Part shown: positions 45,760-57,368 of the stretch, piece after piece
Layout of the letters: the number at the start of each line of letters is the position of its first letter
How positions within the stretch are numbered: the stretch's first letter is position 1
NCBI GenBank assembly: GCA_015698045.1
Contig: BLAL01000338.1
Span: 434,001-498,000, forward strand
DNA from: Rhizophagus clarus
Taxonomy: Eukaryota > Glomeromycota > Glomeromycetes > Glomerales > Glomeraceae
Reading direction: 5' to 3'
DNA length: 64,000 nucleotides
Notes under the pieces: generated by a model
What the model was told of the DNA's origin: nothing
The model's input: only the letters and a program-made list of their open reading frames with translations
The model's database searches: none
Program-made: the position numbers and the translations under genes

Positions 45760-48150
45760 TTGGTACAAAATTATTTATATAGTATAATAACTTTTATGTG
45801 TGATGATGTAACGGTTGTAACGTGTACTTCGGATTTATTATTAGGGAAAAATTACAGTAATAGTTTAGTAAGTTATTGTACGATACGAAATGACAGCAAT
45901 GAAGCTTTATTAAGAAATCTTACTAAATACAACTCTTTCAATTACCGGTATATGCAGCAATAGTATCCTTAAAGAGTTTTTACGATTTCATAACTTTTCT
46001 TTCCTTTAAAAGTTCATTTTAAATCTTTTCTGGATTTTTCTTTTTTGTCATGGTAACTTCTCCAGCTTATCATTTTGAGCTTGTGCTATGAAAATCATCA
46101 CACGATTACAAAATATTTTGTAATATGACATAACTTCGTTAAGTTATCTCGTGCGATCACGATGACGTAGTAATTTCCTTAGAAATGTAAAAAGTCCGTG
46201 GTTCACATTATACAAGATTTCTCATAATCGACATGGCCACAGTTGGATTAAAACATAACCGTAGTTTTTATTTCTTTCAGTTTTTTTAACTCTTTTCTAG
46301 AGGTTCTACTTCTGCTAAGAGTACTCTTTTTAAAGGGTTCTTTAATCATTCTACTTTTATCAAGAATTTAAATAGAATGTTACCTTTCGATCATAGGGGT
46401 TAAAATGGTCGCGCCCTATTTATGGTCCAAGTTACCTTTGAATTGCACCCGTTGTAAGGTCTGCTGAATCTGTAGGAGGAGTTGGTTATGCACCTTCCTT
46501 ACCGGTTAGAGAACTTGTTCATATTTTTTTTTATTTTTCAGATTTTCCTTTTGATCACCCTGGTCTCTCTCTCTTGGGTCTTATGGGAAACTGAGAAGAA
46601 CTATACTACACTTGAGTAGTTGTACTTACAGTGCAATACTATATTTTATTTTTTTTGGGCTGCAATGGTACTGACGTCCTCGCCGTGTAGCCTGGCTTAA
46701 TAGCAGCAGATAAGTACCAAAATATTCTAACATTATTTCGGTTATAAAATTATTATTTTATGATATTTAGGTCTTACATAATTGAAAGACAATGCAGACG
46801 TCCATTTTTTAACGCGAGTTTGATCAGGAGAATTAGTATTATTTTTATTTACTACTTAAGACGTGACATCCTTTTCAGATCGTCCACCTAGTATTAATTA
46901 ATCATTTCGCATGCAACAACAATGTAGGAATTTATGCAAGGTTAATTTGCAGTACGTCAGAGTAAAATTAATCACATGACGTCACTTGGTTAAGGTCATG
47001 AAATGATTGTTATCACATTTGTTTTATACATATTCCTTAATGTGAAAACCTGAGTAAAATAATGACTAATGAATATTTGTTAATAATTTTATTTTGGAAC
47101 TGAAATGAAATGGTAGCACACGAAGTTATTATTGACAATAATATAGAGGTTCCTTTACCTACTAACAATCTAAAATTTATATTTACTCATGAAAAGTTTA
47201 AGTGTGCTGAGAACATGATTTAACGTATCTAAATTTAAATAATTTATTGATTTTGATGCGTGTCCATCCTCTTATGATGTCATTTTAAATAAAATAGACA
47301 TGCGATTTAGGTAATACATCAGAGAATCTTTATTAAGTGACACAAATTTAAATAATGGTTAATTTTGATTACCATTTTTTGATTTTATAAGGTAAAAAAT
47401 TAACAATTTGTTAGTTCATTTTCACCATTTAATATATATATATTTTTTTTCTTGAAGTAAGCAATAGCTCTTTTGAAATAAATTGAATAATATAGTTTAG
47501 CCCTTTTTTTTCTTAAAATTAATTGTGAAAAAAGGGACGATGCTCGGAATTCATTCATTCATTTTTCCAATCATTTGTCGCACAAATGCATTAATTGATA
47601 CATCGTGTAACTAAGTACCAATCGAATTTAAATTTAAGAATATTCTTATAGAACAAATTGAATAAATGAGCAAAAATAATTATTAAATAAGTAATTTGAA
47701 TATATTACGACTAGTCTTTTTTCAGAAATTGTAAAATGAAACCTTATTTACCATTTTCAGAAGTTTTCCTTTTATCAGTAATGTGGAAAATCCGATACGA
47801 TCATTGCCGAACACAAATATTATTTTTTTTCCCTTCAACCTATCAAAATTCAATTTATTTCTTTGTTGGTCCTAAAGAAGAAATCAACACCAAAATTTCA
47901 TGTAACATGAGATTTAGCGTTCGTTGCACAATCGTTAATTGATGGTCTGCATTAGTCGTCACGACCTAATTTTTACTAGTATTTTTAATAGTTAATTATA
48001 TTAATGCATCAAATGTGACAAATAGATGATGATCATCTCGTGAATTTTTTTTTTTAAGGAAAAAAAATTAGAAGCAAAAAAAAAATACCATATTTACGAA
48101 TTAATTATATTTGTATCACTTCGACAATATTGCTTTTAAAACGTTTAGGG
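45760..48150. other. Long spacer, no gene seen
   Basis: I found no exon chain, tRNA or repeat array. TCGCACGAGA (near 44846) and TCTCGTGCGA (near 46147) form a 10-bp inverted pair around the Rpc31 gene, possibly by chance. Confidence 0.4.
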
Positions 48151-48253
48151 GTTTCGTGTGACGAATTTGTTTCGCTACACATTTATTTATAAACACAAAT
48201 TTTTTTACTTTTGTTTTTATCGTGATTCTCATAACCTGTTCACTTTTTCAACC

Positions 48254-49210
48254 ATGAGAAATCATATTTTGACGAATCTTTTTGTAGTTCTTATGATATT
48301 TAACATTCCCATTAATAATAAATTTAATGTGAATGCTGAAACAAATATTAATGCAATGTTAAAGTCAGCTATTAATGATAAAAAATTGATAGCCCGACAA
48401 ACCGGACCCACAGAAATTAGTTGTAGTTCTGTTGTTACTGACAATATTCGCAAATCTACTGATTCTGATATTGATGTACCTAAAGATACAATTTTTGTTA
48501 AATTTAATATGGAATGCAACATTAAAACAATAAAAGTTGCCGTTGCCAGTTATTCGTTAGAAAAATTTGATACCGATAGTCAGTGGGTTGGTATGACAGG
48601 TGTTTCTATGAAGCAATTAGGAAGTATCGGAGTTCCTAAAAATATAGGATTATTTATTATTAATAGTTATTTAATCACTGCGAGCCCTTCTGAATGTCTT
48701 GATGCTCCAAATGATGGAATTGGAGTTCTGGCCAAGGCCGGAATATGTTTTACTTTTGACAATCCACCAGGATATACAACAACACTTTCACAACCATGTG
48801 CAAAGACTGTAAACATTATAGATGATTGTCCGCCTAACTCTATTGTACCTCCCGGAGGAGTTCCACTTCCACCTAATCTACCACCCGGAACTCCACCTCC
48901 GCCTGGTAAACTTCCCGGAGGAGCTCCGCCTGCACCTGATGAACCTTCCGGAGGAACTCCGCCTACACCTGATGAACCTTCCGGAGAAGTTCCAGCTCCC
49001 GAGCTTCCTAATCCTCCCCAATCCCCTGATTCCAACCCATACTGTTATTATAATTATACTCCCACTAGTACTTCGACGTTTAATACCATAACTTCTTCTA
49101 TTCCTTCTCCTTCTTTACTTTGTATAAATTCTTCTTCGTCTTTCTCTTCCTCCTCACTTCCTTTTCTCACTTCTTTTTTTATTGTTTTTTACTTTTTTTT
49201 CCTTTTATGA
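48254..49210 (+). CDS. Secreted Pro-rich protein, probably GPI-anchored (318 aa)
   Basis: The frame is open from 48158, but the ATG at 48254 gives a proper signal peptide (MRNHILTNLFVVLMIFNIPI), so I start there. An extracellular domain with spaced cysteines (ISCSSVV, FNMECNIKT, SECLD, AGICFTF, QPCAKT, DDCPP) follows to about residue 190. Next is a Pro/Gly-rich stretch with repeats such as PSGGTPPTPDEPSGEVP, a Ser/Thr-rich region, and a hydrophobic C-terminus (FLTSFFIVFYFFFLL) that looks like a GPI-attachment signal. The Pro/Ser stalk suits a cell-wall or plasma-membrane surface protein. Family not recognised. Confidence 0.75.
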   Translation: MRNHILTNLFVVLMIFNIPINNKFNVNAETNINAMLKSAINDKKLIARQTGPTEISCSSVVTDNIRKSTDSDIDVPKDTIFVKFNMECNIKTIKVAVASYSLEKFDTDSQWVGMTGVSMKQLGSIGVPKNIGLFIINSYLITASPSECLDAPNDGIGVLAKAGICFTFDNPPGYTTTLSQPCAKTVNIIDDCPPNSIVPPGGVPLPPNLPPGTPPPPGKLPGGAPPAPDEPSGGTPPTPDEPSGEVPAPELPNPPQSPDSNPYCYYNYTPTSTSTFNTITSSIPSPSLLCINSSSSFSSSSLPFLTSFFIVFYFFFLL

Positions 49211-51440
49211 TATGTCTATGTAGATTATATTGAACACGATATTTGATGCCAACTTTAAATTACAATAGTCTAAATTATGTAAGTTATGTAAGACAGTATT
49301 ACGAAATATATTTTAATTTCAGTAATTTTATTATTATAATATGAAATAAATTTCATCATTAAAAGTATTAATTTTCTCAAATTAATGTATTAATTCGGGT
49401 GTTCGAAAAAATTGATTATTGATATGATTTAGTAGTTAAATAAGAATTTTATCGTAATTCATCAGCAACAAGTTGGGTGGTTGAGGATAAGCGTCGAATT
49501 TCATAAGGCTGAACATTTCAAAATATTATCCCCTAACCAGGATTTCCAGAATTTCCTGAAAACAATCAAAATGATTTTATGATTTGAAACATAAATTTAT
49601 TTTAATTGGGTCAACTCATAATTTTAATTTGGCCTACAAAATACTTTTTATTATTAGAAAAACTTTTTTTTTTTTTTAGGTTGACATTTTGCTTTTTTTA
49701 ATGACAAATATATTTATTTATGGTAATTTTTTTTATATACACTCCGACATTACAATTATTGTATATAAAAATTACATGTGACTAGAATAACTGTTACGAA
49801 TTAATCTCATCGAGTCTGCCTCGAAAATCATGGGAAAATTTTCGACTAATAGTTTAATGCATGATCACATAACGTCATCTTTTTGCATAAAATTAAATGA
49901 TTTTAAAAATGATTTCTATTTTAACTACTGCAGGAGTTATTCCTTAAATTGTTTTCTTATTATATTTTCGTGTAATCATTAATAGTTTAATATATACAGT
50001 ACATATATGTTTACACAATTTTTATTTAATAAATCATTCTTTATTCTCATCAGTTTAATTCAATAAATCATTTTCTTTTCCTCATCTCATCAGTTTGTAA
50101 AAAAATTTTCTTTCCTTTATATAAACATTTCATTAAATACTATAACGTCAAGCAATTTAGACATTTCAATATTAATTTCTTTACACGATGAAATAATAAC
50201 AAAATATAAATTGACCTACTGACTCTAAACGCTAACTCAAATGAAGCAGCAACATACTGTAAAAAAACTGGTAGAACACTCTAATGAAAATTTAAAGAAG
50301 ATAATTATTCTGGTAGTTATCTTAAATCATTTTATATTAAATTCATGTTTTTTCATAACTAATTATTGTGATAAATTGTTTATATTATAAAAATAATTAA
50401 AGATCATTGTTTGGAAATAATTCATGTTCTATTGAGAAATCTATCCAAGAAGTTAAAGACAAAGTATAGAGAAATTCAAACACAATACAAGGAGCCAAGA
50501 ACGAAATAAAAGAAGTTAAAGAGAAAGTCGGACATATATAGCGAATAATGAAATTGCCAAGAAATGGGACAACGTTATTCAGAATGTTTTGTAGTCAGTG
50601 ATTTAAATAGTTTGGTTAGTTTATCTATTTCAAAAGTAAAATTAATTGGAATATAACTACCAGAATTGTATCTTAGAATACAGAACAAATAAGATAGCCA
50701 ATTACATTTTCATAAGTATAGTAGTAATCAAAAACTTTATTTGTCCTGTAAAAATTATGTACTTTTAGAATTTAATTGTTATATCAATGTAATTTTATTT
50801 TTGTGACTAGAATAAATTCGTTGATTAATAAGTTTAGAAACCCTTAAATTACAGAATAAAATTATATAGATTCAAATTATAAAGTTTATATTCTCGTGCT
50901 AAAAACCTTATACAAGAACTTCAACAATTCATTAACTTCCAAAAAATAGACACCATTAACATACAAAGCGCCTATCAAAACAAATTAATTTCATAATTCA
51001 TTTTTAATATTGGTCTAATAGAACATCAAGCCTTCCCCAACCTCAAAAAATGTATATATTTATATAAAACACAATAAATAAAGGGTTAGGAACCATAATT
51101 TTAATATTATATTAAATTTATAAATAATTATTTTCTCACCACTTATTTAGGGTGAGTTTTAATGCTCAATTATTTCACTTTCAAACAAAATTACACTCAA
51201 CAAAGTCAGCTATTATTTACCAGCTAACAAACATATACATTGCAGATTCAGTTGATATAATTTTGATGAGATATATTATAAGCAAATAAATTCTGAGAAG
51301 AAATTGAATTTCTGATGTAGGACCATGAATAATCCTCATATTTGTTAATGTATCCATTTTATAACAATCCATTCATACCTTTACCTTTTAACATATAGTT
51401 TACTGCCAATCATAAAGTGTTACCATACTTTTCATGAGAC
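49211..51440. other. Long AT-rich spacer with one possible coiled-coil relic
   Basis: Around 50429-50540 the plus strand reads SIEKSIQEVKDKV, stop, RNSNTIQGAKNEIKEVKEK, a coiled-coil-like frame with one stop. Otherwise no gene or repeat array was seen. Confidence 0.3.
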
Positions 51441-51446
51441 TAGACT

Positions 51447-51784
51447 AGGGATGCCAACGGTCGGTTACAGTCAGTTATCGGTCAGTCATAACTGGTTAAG
51501 GGTCTTTGACCGACTGACCATTTTGGCTGACTGTTTTTCTGACCATTTAACTGACCATTTGGCTGACCACTTTTTCATTTTAACAAATTTAATCAAGACA
51601 AAATGTTAAAAAGTGTTTTTGCTAGCATTATTTGACTTTTTTATTGATTAAATTCATTAAAAGAAATATCAAATGGATAAGGTTAGCTAAGTGGTCAGTT
51701 AAACAGTTGATCAGAAGCCTTTGACTGACTGACATTAGTCACGATCATAACTGGTCATGACCGGTTAATAACCATGACTGTTTC
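51447..51784. repeat. Inverted and direct GACTGACC/GGTCAGTC repeats, probable transposon end
   Basis: The segment begins TAGGGATGCCAACGGTCGG and is dense in GACTGACC, GGTCAGT and CATAACTGGT words. Near its right side is GACCGGTTAATAACC, which recurs at the window's right edge (63983-63997). A partner of the left tip (TAGGGATGGCAATGG on the other strand) is at about 57268-57282. Confidence 0.5.
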
Positions 51785-52965
51785 AGGACCCAGAAATATA
51801 TATACAGGGGTCAGGTGACAAGAAAAAAATTTATTATGATCTGTACGCAAGGATTTTTTATATGAACAGTACGCAAAATTGACACCTAATATTGAAAATC
51901 CTGCAAAAATACGCAAATAAAATTTCAGACTATCAAGTATCTAGCCAAGCTGGCTTACGAGCTAGCTTGAGCTTTTCAAGTTGCACTAGCCAGAATCTAT
52001 ATAGAAAAAATTCTTATTTTCAATAATTAATAAGGATCTGTTTCCATCTCAGCAAATCTTTAGAACTAAAAGTTTGTAGAATACTAGGTTTACACTTAAG
52101 AAATCCTTACAGATATTTATTGTTATATTATTAACTTATTTATATTGTACATATATAATTTATTTATTTATCAACTTATTTATCATTACATTGGAAAAGT
52201 TATATCAGTTCAGATCTGTGGTGATCTGCGATTTTAGCAGATTGCCGCATTTTTTTATGCAATTTTTGTGCGCAATACTGCAGAAATTATTTTTTTTATT
52301 TTTTCAAAGATTTTTTTATGAAAAATTTGTGATAATCTCCAAAATTGCAGATTTTTAAAAATACTTTGTACAAAAATCTTTAAAGATTTTCACAATTTTC
52401 TTCTTTAATTTGATAAACTTTGCATATTTATTTTAATAAACTTTACATCACTAATTTTTTAAACTTTTTTAAAGAAACAATTTTTTTCTATCACTTTAAA
52501 GAAATAATTTTATAACACTTTTAAAGAAATAATTTTTTAACGCCTTAAAAAAATTAATTTGTTTAAAGATACCAAAGAAAAAAAAAATAAATTTTTAATG
52601 GATCCTTATTTAAGCTTCTAAACTTGTCAGATACTTGGACTTTAAGAATAATTTTTTTTTAAAAAAAAAAAAAATAAAAAATACTGTTTCTTTATAAGGT
52701 TCGAAGTCTTTAAGACAAGTTTTCCAATGTTTGGCAGAATGCCAAAGGTACAAGTTCCAAATTCAAACAAAAATTTTTTACTTATGGTTTTAAAGTGCAG
52801 GATGAACGAAAAATTAGGAAGTTTTCAAATTTCGAAGTTTTAACGACAAAAATGGCAAGATCTGTCTTGCGAAGCTATTTTAAAAATTTTTTTTTTTATA
52901 GCTTCTTTTCTAAGTTTTGGACAAGCCCAAAGCCTTTTTCAGACTCTATTTTGAAGGTTAGAGAT

Positions 52966-53105
52966 CCTGGATGTTGAAGAACAGCCCTGGACTCTCCACT
53001 TCGAAGGGTAGAGGTCCTTGATGCTGAAGAACAGTTCTGGACTCTCCATTTCGAAGGTTAGAGGTCCTTGACACTGAAGAACAGTTCTGGACTTTCCATT
53101 TCGAA
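52966..53105 (+). repeat. Three tandem copies of about 59 bp
   Basis: Copies contain GAAGAACAG..CTGGACT followed by C(C/T)A(C/T)TTCGAAGG(G/T)TA(G/A)A. They lie just before the intron-like array. Confidence 0.7.
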
Positions 53106-53120
53106 GGTTAAAACCTTCAA

Positions 53121-54871
53121 GTATATTAATTTATTTAACAAACGTTATAAACGTTTGATTTTTATATTTTTTTAGGTCCAGAAGCCAAAGTACAGCTCCG
53201 GACTTTTTTTTATTATTTTTAATTTTTTTTTGGGGGTCCAGAAGCCGAAGTACAGCTCTGAACTTTTTTATTGATTTAATTTAACAAACGTTAACTAACG
53301 TTCGATTTCTTTTTCTTTTTTTAGGTTCGGAACTCCATTTCAAGGCAGACCACTTTAAGAGTAAAAAAAACATTTTTTTTTGTATTTTAGCGAAATGTTA
53401 GTAATGTTTCGCTTTCTTCTTTTCTTTAGGTCTGGAACTTCATTTTGAGGTGAACCACTTCAAGTAAAAAAAAAAATAATTTTTTTGTATTTTAGCGAAA
53501 CATTAATAACTTTTCACTTTTCTTTTTTTCTTTAGGTCCGGAACTCCATTTCAAGGTGGACCACTAAGTAAAAAAAAATTCATTTTTTCTTTTGTATTTT
53601 AGCAAAACGTTAGTAATGTTTCACTTTTCTTCTTTTCTTTGGGTCTGGAACTCCATTTCGAGGCAGACCATTAAGTAAAAAAAAACCATTTTTTTTTACT
53701 TTAATTTCAATGAACGTTAACTAACATTCATTTTCTTTCTTTTTTTAGGTCCAGAAGAAACAGACCTTGGTATTTCAAAGGTAAAGAAAACTTTGAAATA
53801 AATTTTTTTTTATTTTTATCTTACGAAATGTTACTAATATTTCGTTTTGTTCTTTTTAGGCCCAGAACTCTAATTCGAAGCAGACTGAGGTATTTCGAAG
53901 GTAAAGAAACTTCAAAATAATTTTTTTTTATTTTGTTTTTGCTTCAATGAACGTTAACTAATGTTCATTTTCATTTTTTTAGGTCCAGACGAAACCCAGA
54001 CTTTATTCGAAGGTAAAACCTTCAATTTTTTTTTGTTTTTATTTAATGAACATTGATTAACGCTCATTTTATTCTTTTTTAGATAGATGAAGGACATTTT
54101 GAAAGTATGAGCTTTGAAAAAAAACTTATTTAATTATTTTGTTTAACAAACGTTGCTAACGTTTGATTTTTTTTCTTTCTTTTATTCAATGAACGTTTAC
54201 TAACATTCTTTATTTTTTTTTAGACTAGGAAACCGGAAGTATTATTGACACCAATTTCAAAGGTAAAACTTTGAATTTTTAATTTTTTTTTTACTTTTTT
54301 TTATTCAATGAACGTTTACTAATGTTCTTTATTTTTCTTATTCTTTCTTTTTGTAGGTCCATGATTGGATTCCTAAAAGAAATTTTGAAGGTAAATAATA
54401 ATTTTTTTTTTATTTTTATTTTAACGAACATTAATTTACGTTCATTTTTATTTTTTTTTAGGTCTGGAACCTTTTTTAAGACAGACTAATTATTTAAAGG
54501 TGATAAAAAAAATGAAATTTTTTTTTGTCTTATTTTAGCAAAACATTTACTAACGTTTCGATTTTTTTATTTTATAGGCTCACAACTTCCCAGATGCTAA
54601 CAAAAGATGGGGAAGAATTAAAGTCAGAAATAGTAAAAGGAAAGTGGAAAAACAACAAAGAGAAGAGCCTCCTAAACAAGATTTCAAAGGTACTTACTTT
54701 CAAAAATTAATTTTTTTTTGTTTTGTTAATGAAACGTAAACTAATGTTTCAGTTCCCTTTTTTTTGTAGGTTCACGACTTTCCAGACGCCTTCTGATGGA
54801 ATTTTGAAGGTAAAACTTCGAAATTATTTCATTTTTTTTTATTTAAATGATAATATTTCACTTTTTTTTAG
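53121..54871 (+). repeat. Plus-strand array of about 15 intron-like units with branch-site hairpins
   Basis: Short 'exons' of about 30-40 nt (for example 53430-53463 and 53536-53567, sharing GGAACT(C/T)CATTT) alternate with units of about 70-110 nt that begin GTAAA and end in a pyrimidine tract plus TTTAG. Examples are 53361-53429 (69 nt) and 53464-53535 (72 nt). Each unit holds an inverted repeat such as GAAATGTTAGTAATGTTTC, AACGTTAACTAACGTT or GAACGTTTACTAACATTC. Its centre often matches the (T)ACTAAC branch consensus. One acceptor is changed from AG to GG at 53640-53641. The mini-exons do not make an evident protein. Confidence 0.6.
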
Positions 54872-55559
54872 TTGGATCGAAGAAGTTAAAGTTGTTTGTT
54901 GGAATCGAACCAACTGGAACAATTTCCAAACCATTAACAACATAATTTAAATGTCTGTAAAGAAAAGAAAAGGAGACTTTTAATTAGTGCATTTAGTTAG
55001 CAAATAGGATAGTTTAGTATATGTACTGTACTTTTATATCTTTAATTAATAAATTGGTATTAATTAATATTAAGTTAAAACACTGCCTAATTGTAAATTT
55101 GCATCAGTGTTTTTGAAAAATTTCGCAGGTTTTATTTGTAAAAATTTTTGCAGATTTTTAGTGTTTGCAGATTTGCGCAGAAATCCATAAAATTTTTCAG
55201 TGCTGCGCATCAGCATGTCCTCAGATTTGCGCAGAAATGGACTCTGCAGAACTGCGCAGATCTGTGGACTAAAATTTTTCCTGATGTAATTTAAAATATT
55301 GGATTTCATATTTTATTGTTTAGTCTAATAAAACTATTAGTAATAAGCGTAAAACCAATAAAATATTCTCATTTTTTATTGTTTTATGGTCTCCATATCA
55401 GTAGTTTACTCTAAATAACATTAAACAAATAGTTGGTTCATAACCCTGGTAATTTTTTTGTATCTAGAATGCCGTTCATTAGTAAGTGTTTTGTTAAAAG
55501 AACAAATTAAAAAAGAATCCAAGTTCCTAAGATTTAAGCCATTCAAAATATGAATTTTT

Positions 55560-56640
55560 ACCTCCAAAGATCATGATCTAAAAAAAAATAGTAATGAAAT
55601 GAAACTGTTAATAGGAGTTTCATTAAAAGACTATAAAAAAAATTACTAAAAAGACTTTCTTACAAAAATACATTTGTCCTAATTCATCTAAAGAAAAAAA
55701 GAACCAAAGTCAATTTATCAAGATCCAATGTGTCTAAAAATATAGAAATAAAAATGAACAGTTATTAGTTATGAATAAAAATATACAAAAAAATATATAT
55801 ATATATTTACTTTCCAGATTACCACGTCCAGAGAAACCCAAAAAATCTCCTAAAGAGAAAAAAGAATGAAAAGTTAGTAATGTTTGCTAAAATAGATAAT
55901 AAAAAAAAACTTATATTTTTTACTTGCCAATATATATATCAAAATCTCACGTTTTCAAAGATCTTAAGTCATGTTAAATATATAAAAAAAAGGAAAACTG
56001 AAATGTTAGTACCATTTCGCTAAAAGAAATATATAAAAAAAATAATTCCAGATTTTTTACTTCACACATCTAGACCCAAAAAAAGTTGCAAGTTCCAAGT
56101 TCTAACCAAAGATTCATGCCTCTACATGTCCAGGCCATCTAAAATTGAAATCTTCAGGATAGTATTCAGATCAAAATACCACTAAAAATGAAATTTATAG
56201 CCACTTGGATGGTCGTCATGCAGTATAACTGATATTTATTATCATTTCCTCATAATAAGTTTTTTTTAATCAGAAATCTACGTGATAAAAGTTCTAGCCA
56301 CCTAATAAGAGAATAAAGTCAAAACGTGTTAATAAAACGTTTTGATAAAAGAAATCAATTTTAAAAAAAAATATTTCAGATTCCCTTACCAAATCACCAT
56401 ACGTCCAAAGATCAGGCTGCCTGAAAAAAAAATAAAATCAAAACGTTGGTAAAATGTTTTACTAAAGAAAAATTCAAAATTAAAATTATCCTTTATTCAT
56501 GTTCAAAGACTCGGCCTAAAGAAAAATATAAAATATAAACATATTAATAAACATTTCATTAAAAGAATAAATTTAAAAAAACTTTCTCTTTAGTCCTTAC
56601 CGAAATTTGTATCCAAACGAAAAAGCCAGGAGAAAAGAAA
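55560..56640 (-). repeat. Minus-strand array of the same intron-like units
   Basis: On the minus strand, short segments lie between pyrimidine-TTTAG/CAG acceptors and GTAAGG/GTAAAT donors, for example the segment around 56419-56389 (GCAGCCTGATCTTTGGACGT...). Between them are hairpins such as AAACGTTTTATTAACACGTTT and GAAATGGTACTAACATTTC. The array faces the plus-strand array across about 700 bp. Confidence 0.55.
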
Positions 56641-57104
56641 AGTTATGAGAAAAGAAGAGCTGTGGGAAAAGCAATAGAGAGGAAAGAGACGAAAGGAAAA
56701 AGACCTGACAACTGGAGAGTAAGATAAAGGGGAAAGAGTAAAAGAGAGAGGAGGAGGAATGAGAAAAAAAATGGGAATGGAAATATAGAAGAGTTTTGTT
56801 GAGTTAAAAAAACAACATTAGCAAAAAAACTCATCTTATTTTTGATCGATCTAATTAATTGATATGAAAAGCAAAAAATCTATGATATATATAGTATATG
56901 ATTGATCAAATTTAGACCAAATATACGCAAACTGAATTACTTACGTATAAAAATTTTGATAAAAAATATGCAATTTAATAAACTAACTATGAACAAAAAA
57001 ATCCTGAATTATATGCAAGTCAAAACCTTACTCTGTCTAACTTCACTATAATGACGATGCATCTATAGACCCTATCCCTATATGTATATTTCTGGGTCCT
57101 ACCA

Positions 57105-57280
57105 CGGCCCCTGAATGTGATGATTGGAGTGATATTTACTATGTTTACTAGTATCAAAATGGCCAAAGTGTACATGGTTATACTTATGTTACTTAGAGAA
57201 ATTATTCCCAAAGTGTACAAAACAGTTATCTTAATGTGATATCTTTATATTCAGGGGCCTTGTCCTACCATTGCCATCCC
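57105..57280. repeat. Short inverted-repeat segment (GGCCCCTGAAT...ATTCAGGGGCC)
   Basis: GGCCCCTGAAT near 57107 and ATTCAGGGGCC near 57249 form an 11-bp perfect inverted pair enclosing about 130 bp with two copies of CAAAGTGTACA. Probably a MITE relic at the border of the larger element. Confidence 0.5.
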
Positions 57281-57368
57281 TAGATTGGATTGATATAAAG
57301 ACCAATCAGTACTAACCTTTAAAATTTAGATCTTTATTTAATACCGACCTAGATTCAATTAATTGATA

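Larger units (their letters stand above)
51785..57100. mobile_element. Inverted-repeat-bounded 5.3-kb segment holding two opposed intron-like arrays
   Basis: AGGACCCAGAAATATATATA at 51785-51804 is matched on the other strand by AGGACCCAGAAATATACATA ending at 57100, and both continue into an AGGG block. Inside are CAGATCTG/TGCGCAG-rich segments (52205-52390 and 55090-55290), a plus-strand array (53121-54871) and a minus-strand array (55560-56640). No transposase is visible and no clear target duplication was found, so the element status is inferred from the inverted repeats alone. Confidence 0.45.

Noticed and set aside
48158-48253. Extended N-terminus of the secreted Pro-rich protein
   Set aside because: The extra 32 residues would bury the signal peptide; the ATG at 48254 gives a normal one.
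54890-54940. A B-box-like GGTTCGATTCC on the minus strand, suggesting a tRNA
   Set aside because: No A box, D arm or acceptor stem of proper length could be built around it.
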